A stretch of DNA of 64,000 nt from Phycisphaerales bacterium (GCA_020850415.1 JADZER010000038.1:62001-126000), one strand, 5' to 3'. Shown: positions 8,970 to 18,279, counted from the first letter of the stretch. The notes: generated by a model from the sequence alone, not told the origin. Numbers and translations are program-made.

Positions 8970-11024
8970 ATGCTGAAGGTGCTGCGCAAGTACAACAAGG
9001 TGATCCTCGTCGTCGGCGGGACGCTCCTGATGGTCTCGTTCCTGGTCCCCCAGGCGATCCAGCAGATGGGCCAGGCCCAGATGGGCAAGTCCGTCGGCTC
9101 GATGGACGGCCACAAGGTCACCCTCGCGCAGTACGACCGCGCCGTCCGCGAGGTCAGGGCGCTGGGGGACTTTTTCGCCGCCGGAGGCCGGCGGTTCCCG
9201 ATCGCGCTCCAGGAGGGCAAGGAGGCCGAGCACTGGCTCCTCCTCTCCACCGAGGCCGAGCACGCGGGGCTCGTCGGCGGCGCCGACGAGGGCGCCTCGC
9301 TGATCCCCGTCCTCGCCAACGACATCATCGTCGGCGAGTACCAGCGACAGTACCGCCAGTTCGCCGACGCCATGATCCAGAGCAACCCCGAGCAGTTCGA
9401 CCAGATGGTCAGCGGCCTCCAGGACATGCTCGCCCGCGCCCGCGCCGTCGCGGCCGGCAGCGCACGGCTCGCCCCCGACGAGTTCGACGAGGGCCTCGCC
9501 CGCGTCCGCGGCGTCGTCAGGCTCATGAACCTCTACCACGGCGCCGAGCGGCTCAGCGACAAGCAGACCCTCGTGCTCGCCGACAAGATCGCCAACTCCG
9601 TGGTGGTGGACTCGGCGTTCCTCAACGCCCGCCAGATCGCCGACGACGCGATGACGCCCACGCCCGAGCAGCTCCAGGCCCACTTCGAGCAGTACCGGGA
9701 GCTCAAGCCCGGCGAGGGCGAGTTCGGCATCGGCTACCGCCTCCCGCCCCGGCTCAAGATCGAGTGGATCACGCTCAACCGGCAGGCCATGTCCGGCGCC
9801 GTCGCCGTCTCGCTCATCGACTCCAACAAGCACTGGCAGCAGAACCGCGACCGCTTCCCCGGCCTCTTCGAGGCCGAGCGGGGGAAGGTCGAGACCGAGC
9901 TGCGCAACGCCGAGGTCGAGAAGGTCATGGCGACCGCCGAGTCGGTCGTCCGCTCGGCGATCCTCACCGCCCTGCGCCCCCTGCCCAAGGAGAGCGAGTA
10001 CTACACCCTCCCCGACGACTGGGCCGCGAGGAAGCCCGACTTCCTCGCGCTCGCCCAGGAGGTCGTCGCCGCCGTCAAAGAGCGGCACGGTATCGATATC
10101 CCGCTCCCGGCCGTCTCTGTCCACGACGGCTCCTGGCTCGACGGCGGCATGCTCCAGCAGCTCCCCGGGATCGGCTCGGGAACGGTCACCTTCGAGCGCC
10201 AGTCCATCACCTTCGCGCAGACCGCCATGGCGGTCCGCGAGCTCGCCGGGGACAACATCCTGGGCGTCCAGGTCGGCGTGCCCGCCGCCGATCTCCCCGC
10301 GGCCGGGCCCGGCGGGTCCAAGTTCTTCTTCACCGTTCTGGATGTCGCCGCCGAGGCCGTGCCCCAGTCCATCAACGAGCTGCTCGACCCCGGCGTGGTC
10401 GCGAACAACTGGCGGGCCGTCCAGACCTATCAGTCCCTCACCGCGGCTCCGGACCAGATCCTCGCCCGCGTGGTCGGCGAAGGGCTCGAGCCCTACGCCA
10501 AGAGCTTCGGCCTCCGGGCGCCACCACAGGTCCCCGAGGGCGCCACCCCGCCGCCGCCGACCGACAAGGTGACCGTCGAGAAGGGCGGGCGCGTGACCGA
10601 GGCGAACACGAGCATCCGCGGCCTCGAGGAGTCGCCGGAAGTCATCACCGCCGTCCGCGCCCGCGGGCAGCTGCTCGACCCCCGCAAGCCCGTCGACGAG
10701 ACGCCGCTGGCCGAGCGCGTCGTGCTCGTGCCCGTGCCCTCGCGTCTGGGCGTGCTCGTCGCCCAGATCACCGGCGTCGAGCCGCTGACCCGAGAGACCC
10801 TGCCCGTCTGGGCCGACTACGCCAGGCGCCAGCACCAGATCGACATGTTCCAGGGCATCGGCATCCCCTACCCCTACCGGTACCAGGTGCTGGAGCGCCG
10901 GCACGCCTTCAGCCTCAAGTCCGAGGCCGAGGACGCGCCCGAGGCAGAGGACGCCCCGCCGGCGACCGAGGAGACCGGCGCCGACCCGCAGGCCCCCGCC
11001 GAGCCGGCCCCGGCCGGGGGCTGA
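8970..11024 (+). CDS. Membrane-anchored SurA_N/PpiD-like protein
   Basis: 684 residues. One N-terminal transmembrane segment (about residues 12-31, VILVVGGTLLMVSFLV) is followed by a SurA N-terminal-like segment (SVGSMDGHKVTLAQYDRAVREVR) and long helical regions. The C-terminus is acidic and Ala/Pro-rich. The topology (cytoplasmic stub, single anchor, large periplasmic part) is that of PpiD-type periplasmic folding factors. I do not see a convincing parvulin (rotamase) motif, so a chaperone-like role is more likely than an isomerase. It starts 76 nt after rpsD and ends tail-to-tail with the MATE gene. Confidence 0.6.
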   Translation: MLKVLRKYNKVILVVGGTLLMVSFLVPQAIQQMGQAQMGKSVGSMDGHKVTLAQYDRAVREVRALGDFFAAGGRRFPIALQEGKEAEHWLLLSTEAEHAGLVGGADEGASLIPVLANDIIVGEYQRQYRQFADAMIQSNPEQFDQMVSGLQDMLARARAVAAGSARLAPDEFDEGLARVRGVVRLMNLYHGAERLSDKQTLVLADKIANSVVVDSAFLNARQIADDAMTPTPEQLQAHFEQYRELKPGEGEFGIGYRLPPRLKIEWITLNRQAMSGAVAVSLIDSNKHWQQNRDRFPGLFEAERGKVETELRNAEVEKVMATAESVVRSAILTALRPLPKESEYYTLPDDWAARKPDFLALAQEVVAAVKERHGIDIPLPAVSVHDGSWLDGGMLQQLPGIGSGTVTFERQSITFAQTAMAVRELAGDNILGVQVGVPAADLPAAGPGGSKFFFTVLDVAAEAVPQSINELLDPGVVANNWRAVQTYQSLTAAPDQILARVVGEGLEPYAKSFGLRAPPQVPEGATPPPPTDKVTVEKGGRVTEANTSIRGLEESPEVITAVRARGQLLDPRKPVDETPLAERVVLVPVPSRLGVLVAQITGVEPLTRETLPVWADYARRQHQIDMFQGIGIPYPYRYQVLERRHAFSLKSEAEDAPEAEDAPPATEETGADPQAPAEPAPAGG

Positions 11025-11030
11025 GCCCGC

Positions 11031-12608
11031 TCACACCCGCTTGGTGGCCCAACCGCCCTGCAGGAACCTCGCGGTGAAAATCACGCACCGCAGCAGCACC
11101 TCGGCCGTCAGCCCGATCCAGAGCCCCGCCAGGCTCGGCTCCAGCGGGAGCGGGTGACGCAGCACCGAGCCGTTGGGCAGCGGGATGTCCACACCCGAGA
11201 GCAGGTACGCCAGCGGCAGGCGGAGCAGGTAGGTCGTACCCCAGGTGATCGCGAACACCGCCCTGGTGTCGCCGACCCCCCGCAGTGCCCCCCGCGTGAT
11301 GATCGAGATCGCGAAGGGGATCTGGACGAACCCGGTGATCCGGAGCAGCGCCGGCACGGTGTGCAGGTGCTCGGGCTGCGAGCTGAGCAGGGCGACCAGC
11401 TGGCGCGGGATCAGGATGAACGCGACGCCGAGCACCCCCATGATCACCGCGCCGGCCAGCACGCAACGCACGACCGCCACCCGGGCCATCCGGGCGCTCC
11501 CGGCGCCCAGGTACTGACCGGCGAGCGTTGCCGCCGCCAGGCTGATCGCGAACCCCGGCAGGAAGCTGAACGACTCGATCCGGATCGCAAGCATGTGCGA
11601 CCCGGTCATGCCGTCCGCGTCGCTCAGGTTCACCACGAACCCGAAGACCATGAAGTTCCCCACCCACATGCCGAAGGTCTCGAAGAAGTTGGGAAGACCG
11701 ATGCGGGCGAGGCGGAGGAGGGTGTGCCAGTGGGGGCGCAGGCGCCGCCGGAGCAGGCGGACACCCCCGACGCCCCGCCCCAGCATGGCGATGACTATCG
11801 CGCAGCCGATGGCGTTGGAGATCACCGTCCCGATGGCGATCCCGCCGATCCCCAGGTGGACCGGGCTGGGGTTGGCGAGCACCACACGCGTCGTGGCGAC
11901 GCCCCCCTCGTGAACCACCCGGCCCAGGTCCTCGCCGCAGAGCAGCCAGCTGGTGATGACATTGACCACATTGACGACGACCATGGCCCAGAGCGGTCGC
12001 ATCGAGTCGCCCGCGCCGCGCAGGGCCGCGATGCCCGTCGCCAGGACCGCCATGAACGGAGTCCCGGCCGCGACGATCTGGAGGTAGGTCGCGAACGCCT
12101 GGGCCCCCCGGTCGCTCTTGGTGAGGACGCCCCCCAGCGCCGGCCCTGCCAGCGCCACCACCACCGCGACGACCGAGCCGAGCCCGGCCGAGAGCAGCAG
12201 AGACTGCCCGACGGCCGCGTTGGCGACCGCGAGGCGCCCCCGCCCGACGCTGCGGCTGATCAGCGCCGTCGTCCCGACGCCGATCGCCATGACGATCAGG
12301 CCGGTGAACCAGAGGATGTACGCGGCGCTGCCGACCGCGTCGGTCTCGGCCACGCCGAGCTGGGCGGAGAGGACGGTGTCGGTCAGCCCGACGAGCGAGT
12401 TCAGGAACGACTCGATCAGGATGGGCCAGCACAGCACCCAGATCGCCGCGCCCATGGAAAGCCCGGCGAGCTGCCCGCTCCGCAGGCGTCCGTCGGCGGT
12501 CAGCCCCGGTGTCTTCTCGTGCAGGTCGGGCGCGGAGACACCCACCATCCCCCGCCAGTCCCCCAGCGCGAGCAGCCTGCGTCGGATTCTCGCCTTGAAC
12601 TCATCCAC
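11031..12608 (-). CDS. MATE family efflux transporter
   Basis: 525 residues with about 12 hydrophobic segments. MATE features: WPILIESFLNSLVGLTDTVLSAQLG in helix 1 and the paired repeat in the second half (ARIGLPNFFETFGMWVGNFM). Such proteins export cationic compounds or small molecules using Na+ or H+ gradients across the inner membrane. It starts 12 nt after the B12/MeaB fusion gene and is probably co-transcribed with it. Substrate unknown. The N-terminal ~45 residues are hydrophilic and longer than usual. Confidence 0.85.
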   Translation of the reverse strand: MDEFKARIRRRLLALGDWRGMVGVSAPDLHEKTPGLTADGRLRSGQLAGLSMGAAIWVLCWPILIESFLNSLVGLTDTVLSAQLGVAETDAVGSAAYILWFTGLIVMAIGVGTTALISRSVGRGRLAVANAAVGQSLLLSAGLGSVVAVVVALAGPALGGVLTKSDRGAQAFATYLQIVAAGTPFMAVLATGIAALRGAGDSMRPLWAMVVVNVVNVITSWLLCGEDLGRVVHEGGVATTRVVLANPSPVHLGIGGIAIGTVISNAIGCAIVIAMLGRGVGGVRLLRRRLRPHWHTLLRLARIGLPNFFETFGMWVGNFMVFGFVVNLSDADGMTGSHMLAIRIESFSFLPGFAISLAAATLAGQYLGAGSARMARVAVVRCVLAGAVIMGVLGVAFILIPRQLVALLSSQPEHLHTVPALLRITGFVQIPFAISIITRGALRGVGDTRAVFAITWGTTYLLRLPLAYLLSGVDIPLPNGSVLRHPLPLEPSLAGLWIGLTAEVLLRCVIFTARFLQGGWATKRV

Positions 12609-12620
12609 GCCGGCCCGATG

Positions 12621-13793
12621 TTAGCCCGTGCAAAGCTCCAGCAGCGCCGCCAGAAGCTCGGGCACGCCCCGGGCGTGGGTCGCCACGGTCTCGACGATCG
12701 GCCGGCGTCCGGCGATATCGCGGAGGTCGCGGACCAGCTCGTGCTCCCCGGGGTGGTCGGCCTTGTTGCACACGAAGATGTCGGCGATCTCCAGGATGCC
12801 GGCCTTGTCCATCTGCACCGCGTCGCCCATGCCGGGGGTGAGCACCACCGCCGTCTTGTCGACATGACGCCGGATCTTGGTCTCGTTCTGACCGGCCCCG
12901 ACGGTCTCGACGAACACGGTCTCGAACCGGCCGCCGTCGGGGAACCGGGCCCCGCCGATCAGCCCGATGATCTCGTCGAGCGAGGTGTAGTCCTCGCCGC
13001 TGATCGCCAGCGAGCGGTAGAAGACCGAGTCGCCGAGCCGGTTGAAATCTACCCGCAGCCGGTCGCCGAGCAGGGCGCCGCTGGTGATCGGGCTCATCGG
13101 GTCGAACGCCACCACCGCGCACCGGCCGAGGCCTGCGTCCTTCTCCGCCCGCAGGGTGAGCTCGCTCACGAGCTGCGCCACGAGCGTCGACTTGCCCGCG
13201 CCCGGCGAGCCGGTGATGCCGATCACCCGGGTCGGCTTGCGACGCGGCGCCCCGGCCCGCACACCCCGCCCGAGGTGCGCCAGCGAGATATCCCGCCCGA
13301 GCTGGGCGATCGGGTGATCGCTCGGAGGCTTCTCCGTGTACGCCCGGACCGACCCGACCACCGCCGCCGCGATGTCCTCCAGGCCCGTCCCCGTGGTGAA
13401 GCACTCGGCGATCCCCGCCTCGCGCAGCTTGGGCAAGTCCTCCTGCGGCAGGATGCCCCCCATGTACACCGGGATGTCCGGCCGGCCCAGCTCCCCCAAC
13501 GCGCCCACCAGCATGGGCCCGAGCTTGAGGTGCGAGTTGCTCATCATGCTCGCGGCGATGACATCGCAGTCCTCGTCGCGCGCCGAGATCGCCAGGCTCC
13601 TGGGCGTCTGCCAGAGCCCCGAGTAGATCACATGGATCCCCGAGTCCCGCAACGCCCGGGCGATGACCTTCACCCCGCGGTCGTGCCCGTCGAGCCCCAT
13701 CTTCCCGAGCAGCACGCGGGGCCGGTGGTCGAGACCCTCGCAGCGGTCCTTCTTGGCGAACTCGGTCGTGGGGACATTGAGCGTTTCTTTCAT
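12621..13793 (-). CDS. Cobalamin-binding domain fused to MeaB-type GTPase
   Basis: 390 residues from ATG 13793 (MKETLNVP); an in-frame ATG at 13835 is possible but less likely. Residues ~25-160 form the B12-binding domain of methylmalonyl-CoA-type mutases (KMGLDGHDRGVKVIARAL holds the D-x-H-x-x-G motif; SMMSNSHL; YMGGILPQED). Residues ~185-390 are the G3E GTPase MeaB: Walker A GSPGAGKST, VAFDPMSP, VETVGAGQNE, and VCNKAD for guanine specificity. MeaB protects and reloads acyl-CoA mutases. IcmF has B12 and G domains plus a mutase barrel, but here the barrel is absent, so this may be the small subunit of a split mutase. No mutase gene is in the window. Confidence 0.85.
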   Translation of the reverse strand: MKETLNVPTTEFAKKDRCEGLDHRPRVLLGKMGLDGHDRGVKVIARALRDSGIHVIYSGLWQTPRSLAISARDEDCDVIAASMMSNSHLKLGPMLVGALGELGRPDIPVYMGGILPQEDLPKLREAGIAECFTTGTGLEDIAAAVVGSVRAYTEKPPSDHPIAQLGRDISLAHLGRGVRAGAPRRKPTRVIGITGSPGAGKSTLVAQLVSELTLRAEKDAGLGRCAVVAFDPMSPITSGALLGDRLRVDFNRLGDSVFYRSLAISGEDYTSLDEIIGLIGGARFPDGGRFETVFVETVGAGQNETKIRRHVDKTAVVLTPGMGDAVQMDKAGILEIADIFVCNKADHPGEHELVRDLRDIAGRRPIVETVATHARGVPELLAALLELCTG

Positions 13794-13812
13794 AGCAGCA
13801 CCTTCAGCCGCC

Positions 13813-13896
13813 GCTCCCGGCGGGAGCACGAGCATAGGCCCGCCGCCCCAAAACAGACTGAAACGCTCCCCCTCTCCCGCCCCCGGCGGGAGAGGG
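13813..13896. repeat. REP-like palindromes upstream of the MeaB fusion gene
   Basis: Two hairpins sit in the 190-nt gap between metH and the MeaB fusion. One is GCTCCC/GGGAGC with a 3-nt loop (13813-13827). The other is a perfect 12-bp stem, CCCTCTCCCGCC/GGCGGGAGAGGG, with a CCC loop (13870-13896), followed by TTGGGGAGAGGG. This pattern resembles dispersed intergenic REP-like elements of high-GC genomes. No clear T-tract. Confidence 0.5.
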
Positions 13897-13983
13897 TTGG
13901 GGAGAGGGCTCTCCGTCCAACTCTTCTCTAACGCTCAAGATGCTCGGGTGATCGATCGGCTCGCAATACCGCCGCCGACCCGC

Positions 13984-16900
13984 TCACACATTGAAGTACT
14001 TGGCCTCTGGGTGGTGCACGATGAACGCGCTGGTCGACTGCTCCGGGTCGATCTGCCAGTTCTCCGTCAGGTGGCAGCCGATCCGCTCCGGCCCGAGCAG
14101 GGCCCAGATCTTCTCCTGATCGCTCATGTCCGGGCACGCGGGGTACCCCGGGCTGTACCGGCTGCCCCGGTAGTGCTGCGTGAACAGCTCGCGGATGCGC
14201 GGCGAGTCCTCGCCCGCGATGCCGAGCTCCTGCCGGATCCGCTTGTGCCACAGCTCCGCCAGCGCCTCGGCCGTCTCCACGCCCATGCCGTGGGTATACA
14301 GGTACTCGGCGTAGTCGTTGGCCTCGAAGAGCTTCTTGGCCGCCGCGCTCACCGCCGGGCCCATCGTCACGCAGTGCAGCGCGAGCACATCGGCCCGCCC
14401 CGAGCCCACCGGCCGGAAGAAGTCGCTGATGCAGAGGCGGCGTTTGCCCTGCTGGCGGGGGAAGGCAAACCGGAGCAGCTCGGTCAGGGACGCGGGATCC
14501 AGGCCGGGCCCGCCGGCGCCCGAGAGCCCCTCGGGCGAATAGACAACCAGGTCGTCGCCGTCGCTGGCGCAGGGCCAGTAGCCGTAGACCACGCGGGGCT
14601 GCAGGACCCCGCCGTCCCGCAGGTCCCGCTTGAGCCGCTCGAACACAGGCTCGATCGTCTCGGCCAGCTTGCGCTCGTACGCCTCGTCGCTGAGCGCCCC
14701 CTTCTTGAACTGCCACTGCCCCCGGAAGAGCGCCACGGTGTTGATAAACGGGTAGATCTCGTCCAGATCCACATGCTCGACCACGCGGCTGCCCCAGAAG
14801 GGAGCCGTGGGCACGGGCACATCCAGCGCCACATCGCTCCGTCCCACGCCGGTCACCGTCGCCGTGGCGGTGGGGGAGTCCGAGCCCGAGCCGGCCGCGG
14901 CTGCCTTCTTCTCCGCGCTCGCCGCGATCACCCGCTCGGCGCTCTCACGCTTGGCCAGCCGCGCGGTGATCTCCCCGTCGATCTCCGCGAGCTGCCCGGT
15001 CGCCAGCTTGTCCATGAAGCGGAGACCCTCGAAGGCGTCCTTGCCGTAGTAGGCCCTGCCGCCGTAGACGCCGCGGAGGTGGTCCTCGGCGTAGTGACGG
15101 GAGAGGGCGGCGCCGCCGAGGATCACCGGCACCCCGTGCCCCGCGTCGCGCAGCTCGCGCAGGTTCTCCTCCATCACATGCACGCTCTTGACCAAGAGCC
15201 CCGACAGCCCGATCGCGTCGGCCTTGGTCTCCCGCCACTTCTCCAGGATCGCGTGCAGCGGCTGCTTGATCCCCAGGTTGTAGACCGTGTACCCGTTGTT
15301 GCTCAGGATGATGTCGACCAGATTCTTCCCGATGTCGTGCACATCCCCCTTCACCGTCGCCAGCACGATCGAGCCGCGCGGCTTGCCCCCCGCCTTGTCC
15401 ATGTGCGGCTCAAGATACGCCACCGCCGCCTTCATCACCTCCGCCGACTGCAGAACGAACGGCAGCTGCATCTGCCCAGACCCGAACAGCTCGCCGACCG
15501 TCTTCATCCCCGCCAGCAGGTGGTCGTTGATGATCGCCAGCGGCGGGTACTTCCCCATCGCCTCGTCGAGCGTCCCGGTCAGCCCGCCCTTCTCGCCGTC
15601 GACGATGTGGGCCTGGAGCTTCTCCTCCAGCGTCAGGTTCTTCTGCTCGACCGCGGCCGCGCCCCCGGCCTGCACATCTCTGAACAGCTCGATGAACGCC
15701 TGCAACGGGTCATGCCCCTCACGCCGCCGGTCGTACAGCAGCTCCATCGCCGCGGCACGCTGCGCCTCCGGAATGCGGTTGAGCGGCAGGATCTTCGATG
15801 CGTGCACGATCGCGCTGGTCATGCCGGCCTCGACCAGCTCGTGCAGGAAGACCGAGTTGAGCGCCACCCGGGCGGCCGGGTTCAGGCCGAACGACACATT
15901 CGACACGCCGCAGGTGAGCTGGCAGTGGGGGAGCGCCTGAGCGATCCGGCGCGTGCCCTCGATCGTCTCCAGGCCGCTCCGCCGGTCGGCCTCCATCCCC
16001 GTCGACACCGGCAGCACGAGCGGGTCAAAGAACAGGTCCCCCGCGTTCAGCCCGTGCAGCCCCGTCGCCCGGTCGAACGCCCGCTGCGCGATCGCCAGCT
16101 TGCGGTCCGCGGTGCGGGCCATGGCGTTCTCTTTGTCCTCGTCGATCGAGCCGATGACCAGCGCCGCCCCGTAGGTCTTCGCCAGCCGGCAGATCTCGTC
16201 GAACTTCTCCTCCCCGTCCTCGAAGTTCGCCGAGTTGATGATGCACTTGCCCGGGGCGTGCTTGAGACCCGCCTCGATCGTCGCGATCTGGGTCGAGTCG
16301 ATCATCAGCGGGGCGTCGGCCTGACGCACCACCCGCGAGACGATCTCGGCCGCGTCGCGGGCGTTGTCGCGCCCGGCATAATCCACATTCAGGTCCAGCA
16401 CATGGCTGCCCTCGCGCATCTGCGACCGGGCCAGACCGATGATCCCGTCCCAGTCCTCGGCCTCGAGCAGCCGCTTGAACGCCCGGCTCCCCGACGCGTT
16501 CATCCGCTCGCCGATGATCAGGAACGAGGTGTCCTGCCGGAACTCCGTCGGGCTGTACAGGCTCGTGCACGACGCCCGCCCGGGCTCGATATCGCGGGGC
16601 GTGCGCTCGCGCCCATCCCCCAGCGCCCTCGCCAGCCGGCCGATGTGCTCCGGCGTCGTGCCGCAGCACCCGCCCACGATCGACACCCCGTACTCGCGCA
16701 CAAACTTCACCTGCGTCTCGGCGAACGCCTCAGGACCCAGCGGGAAGCAGGTCTTCCCCTCGTGCAACACCGGCAGCCCGGCGTTGGGCACCACCGACAC
16801 ATGCCGGTCCCAATGTCGGCAGAGGTGCTGGACATGCTCGGCCATCTCCACCGGCCCGGTCGCGCAGTTCAGACCCAGCGAGGCGATCGGATAGCCCCGC

Positions 16901-17544
16901 AGGGCCACCGCCGCGGCCTCGATGGAGGTCCCCAGGAGCATCGCGCCGGTCGTCTCGATCGTCACCGACACCATAATCGGCACATCCTCAGGACCCTTGC
17001 CCGAGTCCTCAAGTGCGCCCATGCACGCATTGATCGCGCACTTGACCTGCAGCAAGTCCTGGCAGGTCTCGATCAGCAGCGCGTCCACGCCCCCGGCGAT
17101 CAGGCCCCTGGCTTGCTCCCGATAGCTGGCCAACATCTCCTCCCAGGAGATCTGTCCCAGGGTCAGCAGCTTGGTCCCCGGCCCCATCGACCCTAGCACG
17201 AACCTGGGGCGCCCCGCGCTCGCGAACCGGTCCGCCGCCGCCCGGGCGACCTCCCCCGCCAGCCGGTTCAGCTCAAAGGTCTCCCCGGCACGCCCGAACT
17301 CGGCCAGCACATGCCGGGCCCCGCCGAAGCTGTCGGTCTCCACCGCGTCCGCCCCCGCCGCCAGGAACGACTCGTGGACGCCCTGGATGACCTCCGGGCG
17401 GCTCTTGAGCAGCACCTCCGGGCAGTTCTCGCAGCCCAGGTAGTCCCGCTCCACATCGAGGTCCATGCCGTGGATCGCCGTCCCCATCGCCCCGTCGAGG
17501 ATGAGCACCTTGCGGGCGAGATGGTCGAGCAGGCGGGTGGGCAT
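13984..17544 (-). CDS. metH: Cobalamin-dependent methionine synthase MetH
   Basis: 1186 residues, full length. Modules in order: homocysteine methyltransferase domain (LDGAMGTAI; zinc cysteines in LGLNCATG and IVGGCCGTTP); pterin-binding domain (FLIIGERMNASGSRAFK, LDLNVDYAGRD, NSANFEDGE); B12 cap and B12-binding domain (VKGDVHDIGKNLV with the lower-ligand His, SGLLVKSVHVMEENL); and the C-terminal activation domain (WPCASDGDD; RFAFPRQ; YRGSRYSPGYPACPD). It makes methionine from homocysteine and methyl-THF in the cytosol. It is transcribed from a promoter with a palindromic operator at 17586-17609. Confidence 0.97.
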   Translation of the reverse strand: MPTRLLDHLARKVLILDGAMGTAIHGMDLDVERDYLGCENCPEVLLKSRPEVIQGVHESFLAAGADAVETDSFGGARHVLAEFGRAGETFELNRLAGEVARAAADRFASAGRPRFVLGSMGPGTKLLTLGQISWEEMLASYREQARGLIAGGVDALLIETCQDLLQVKCAINACMGALEDSGKGPEDVPIMVSVTIETTGAMLLGTSIEAAAVALRGYPIASLGLNCATGPVEMAEHVQHLCRHWDRHVSVVPNAGLPVLHEGKTCFPLGPEAFAETQVKFVREYGVSIVGGCCGTTPEHIGRLARALGDGRERTPRDIEPGRASCTSLYSPTEFRQDTSFLIIGERMNASGSRAFKRLLEAEDWDGIIGLARSQMREGSHVLDLNVDYAGRDNARDAAEIVSRVVRQADAPLMIDSTQIATIEAGLKHAPGKCIINSANFEDGEEKFDEICRLAKTYGAALVIGSIDEDKENAMARTADRKLAIAQRAFDRATGLHGLNAGDLFFDPLVLPVSTGMEADRRSGLETIEGTRRIAQALPHCQLTCGVSNVSFGLNPAARVALNSVFLHELVEAGMTSAIVHASKILPLNRIPEAQRAAAMELLYDRRREGHDPLQAFIELFRDVQAGGAAAVEQKNLTLEEKLQAHIVDGEKGGLTGTLDEAMGKYPPLAIINDHLLAGMKTVGELFGSGQMQLPFVLQSAEVMKAAVAYLEPHMDKAGGKPRGSIVLATVKGDVHDIGKNLVDIILSNNGYTVYNLGIKQPLHAILEKWRETKADAIGLSGLLVKSVHVMEENLRELRDAGHGVPVILGGAALSRHYAEDHLRGVYGGRAYYGKDAFEGLRFMDKLATGQLAEIDGEITARLAKRESAERVIAASAEKKAAAAGSGSDSPTATATVTGVGRSDVALDVPVPTAPFWGSRVVEHVDLDEIYPFINTVALFRGQWQFKKGALSDEAYERKLAETIEPVFERLKRDLRDGGVLQPRVVYGYWPCASDGDDLVVYSPEGLSGAGGPGLDPASLTELLRFAFPRQQGKRRLCISDFFRPVGSGRADVLALHCVTMGPAVSAAAKKLFEANDYAEYLYTHGMGVETAEALAELWHKRIRQELGIAGEDSPRIRELFTQHYRGSRYSPGYPACPDMSDQEKIWALLGPERIGCHLTENWQIDPEQSTSAFIVHHPEAKYFNV

Positions 17545-17585
17545 CGTCCGGGCTCCCGTGGTTGGGGGGTGCTGACTGGTCGGTC

Positions 17586-17609
17586 ATTATACCCGTTCAT
17601 CCGGATGAA
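17586..17609 (-). promoter_or_regulatory. metH promoter -10 box with adjacent 14-bp palindromic operator
   Basis: On the minus strand a perfect TATAAT (17586-17591) lies about 40 nt upstream of the metH start. Directly upstream is a perfect palindrome, TTCATCCGGATGAA (17596-17609), preceded by another half-site, CTTCATC. It fills the -35/-10 spacer, and no good -35 hexamer is visible. This is the layout of a regulated promoter whose dimeric regulator binds the palindrome, plausibly a methionine-cycle repressor or activator. The regulator is not in the window. Confidence 0.55.
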
Positions 17610-17645
17610 GCGATGAAGCACCCGCGAGCCGGAGCAAGCGGTCCG

Positions 17646-17678
17646 AAAACGCAAACGACCGGACGCAGGGGCCCGGTC
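17646..17678 (-). terminator. Intrinsic terminator of rpmE
   Basis: Read on the minus strand: GACCGG, 10-nt loop, CCGGTC, then GTTTGCGTTTT. It lies ~30 nt after the rpmE stop and separates rpmE from the metH promoter. Confidence 0.6.
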
Positions 17679-17707
17679 GAGGGTGGTCAATTGCGCGGGC
17701 GGTCTCC

Positions 17708-17926
17708 CTACTTCTTGCCCTTGAAGTAGTTGCCCTGGAACTTCCGCTGGAACTTCTCGACCCGGCCCGCGGCGTCCACAAACGCCTGCTTGCCGGTGAA
17801 GAAGGGGTGCGAGCCGGACCAGACCTCGACATGCAGCTCCGGGGAGGTCGAGCCGACCTCCATGACCACCTCGCCGTTGTGGAAGACCTTGCAGTTGTAG
17901 AACTTGGGGTGGGTCTTGTCCTTCAT
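17708..17926 (-). CDS. rpmE: 50S ribosomal protein L31
   Basis: 72 residues (MKDKTHPKFYNCKVF). It has the L31 signature SGSHPFFTGKQAFVDAAGRVEKF. The CxxC pairs that bind zinc in one class of L31 are absent (only one Cys), so this is the zinc-independent form. Monocistronic, with its own terminator. Confidence 0.93.
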   Translation of the reverse strand: MKDKTHPKFYNCKVFHNGEVVMEVGSTSPELHVEVWSGSHPFFTGKQAFVDAAGRVEKFQRKFQGNYFKGKK

Positions 17927-18047
17927 CGCTCGGCTCCTGCGTTCCTGGGGCCCGGTCCGGAACTCTCGGGCGGAAAGTCTAGCCCCAAGATCGGCTGATG
18001 CAAGCCCCCCGCCTTGACGATCATCCAGACCGTGCTAGCCTTGTTGA

Positions 18048-18069
18048 CCCATCCGGCGGGCCGGATGGG
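18048..18069. repeat. 9-bp perfect inverted repeat upstream of tRNA-Asn
   Basis: CCCATCCGG and CCGGATGGG flank a CGGG loop, 28 nt before the tRNA. A possible -35 (TTGACG, 18014-18019) and -10 (TAGCCT) precede it, so the hairpin may lie in the tRNA precursor leader. Confidence 0.35.
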
Positions 18070-18097
18070 TTCGGGAGTTGTTTACCCGAGAACTCAT

Positions 18098-18169
18098 TCC
18101 CCGATAGCTCAATGGTAGAGCGAGCGGCTGTTAACCGCTAGGTTCCTGGTTCGAGCCCAGGTCGGGGAG
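18098..18169 (+). tRNA. tRNA-Asn (GTT)
   Basis: 72-nt cloverleaf. The acceptor stem TCCCCGA/TCGGGGA has discriminator G. The anticodon stem AGCGG/CCGCT encloses CTGTTAA (anticodon GTT). T-arm CCTGG-TTCGAGC-CCAGG. CCA is not encoded. An intrinsic terminator follows. Confidence 0.95.
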
Positions 18170-18179
18170 CTTGTGAAGC

Positions 18180-18211
18180 CCGCCGCGCATCCGCGGCGGT
18201 GCTTTCGTTTT
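18180..18211 (+). terminator. Intrinsic terminator after tRNA-Asn
   Basis: Perfect 8-bp stem CCGCCGCG/CGCGGCGG with CATC loop, followed by TGCTTTCGTTTT, 10 nt past the tRNA. Confidence 0.7.
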
Positions 18212-18279
18212 GGCGCTGTGCGCACCCGCGTGGAGCGCCGGCGGGTCGTGGCGGCGGGGGGGCGTCGGGGTGGACCGGA

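Noticed and set aside
11154..17196. Very long open frames on the plus strand across the MATE, MeaB and metH region
   Set aside because: They are antisense to well-conserved proteins, rich in Arg, Pro, Gly and His, and show no domain. High G+C makes stops rare, so such frames are expected.
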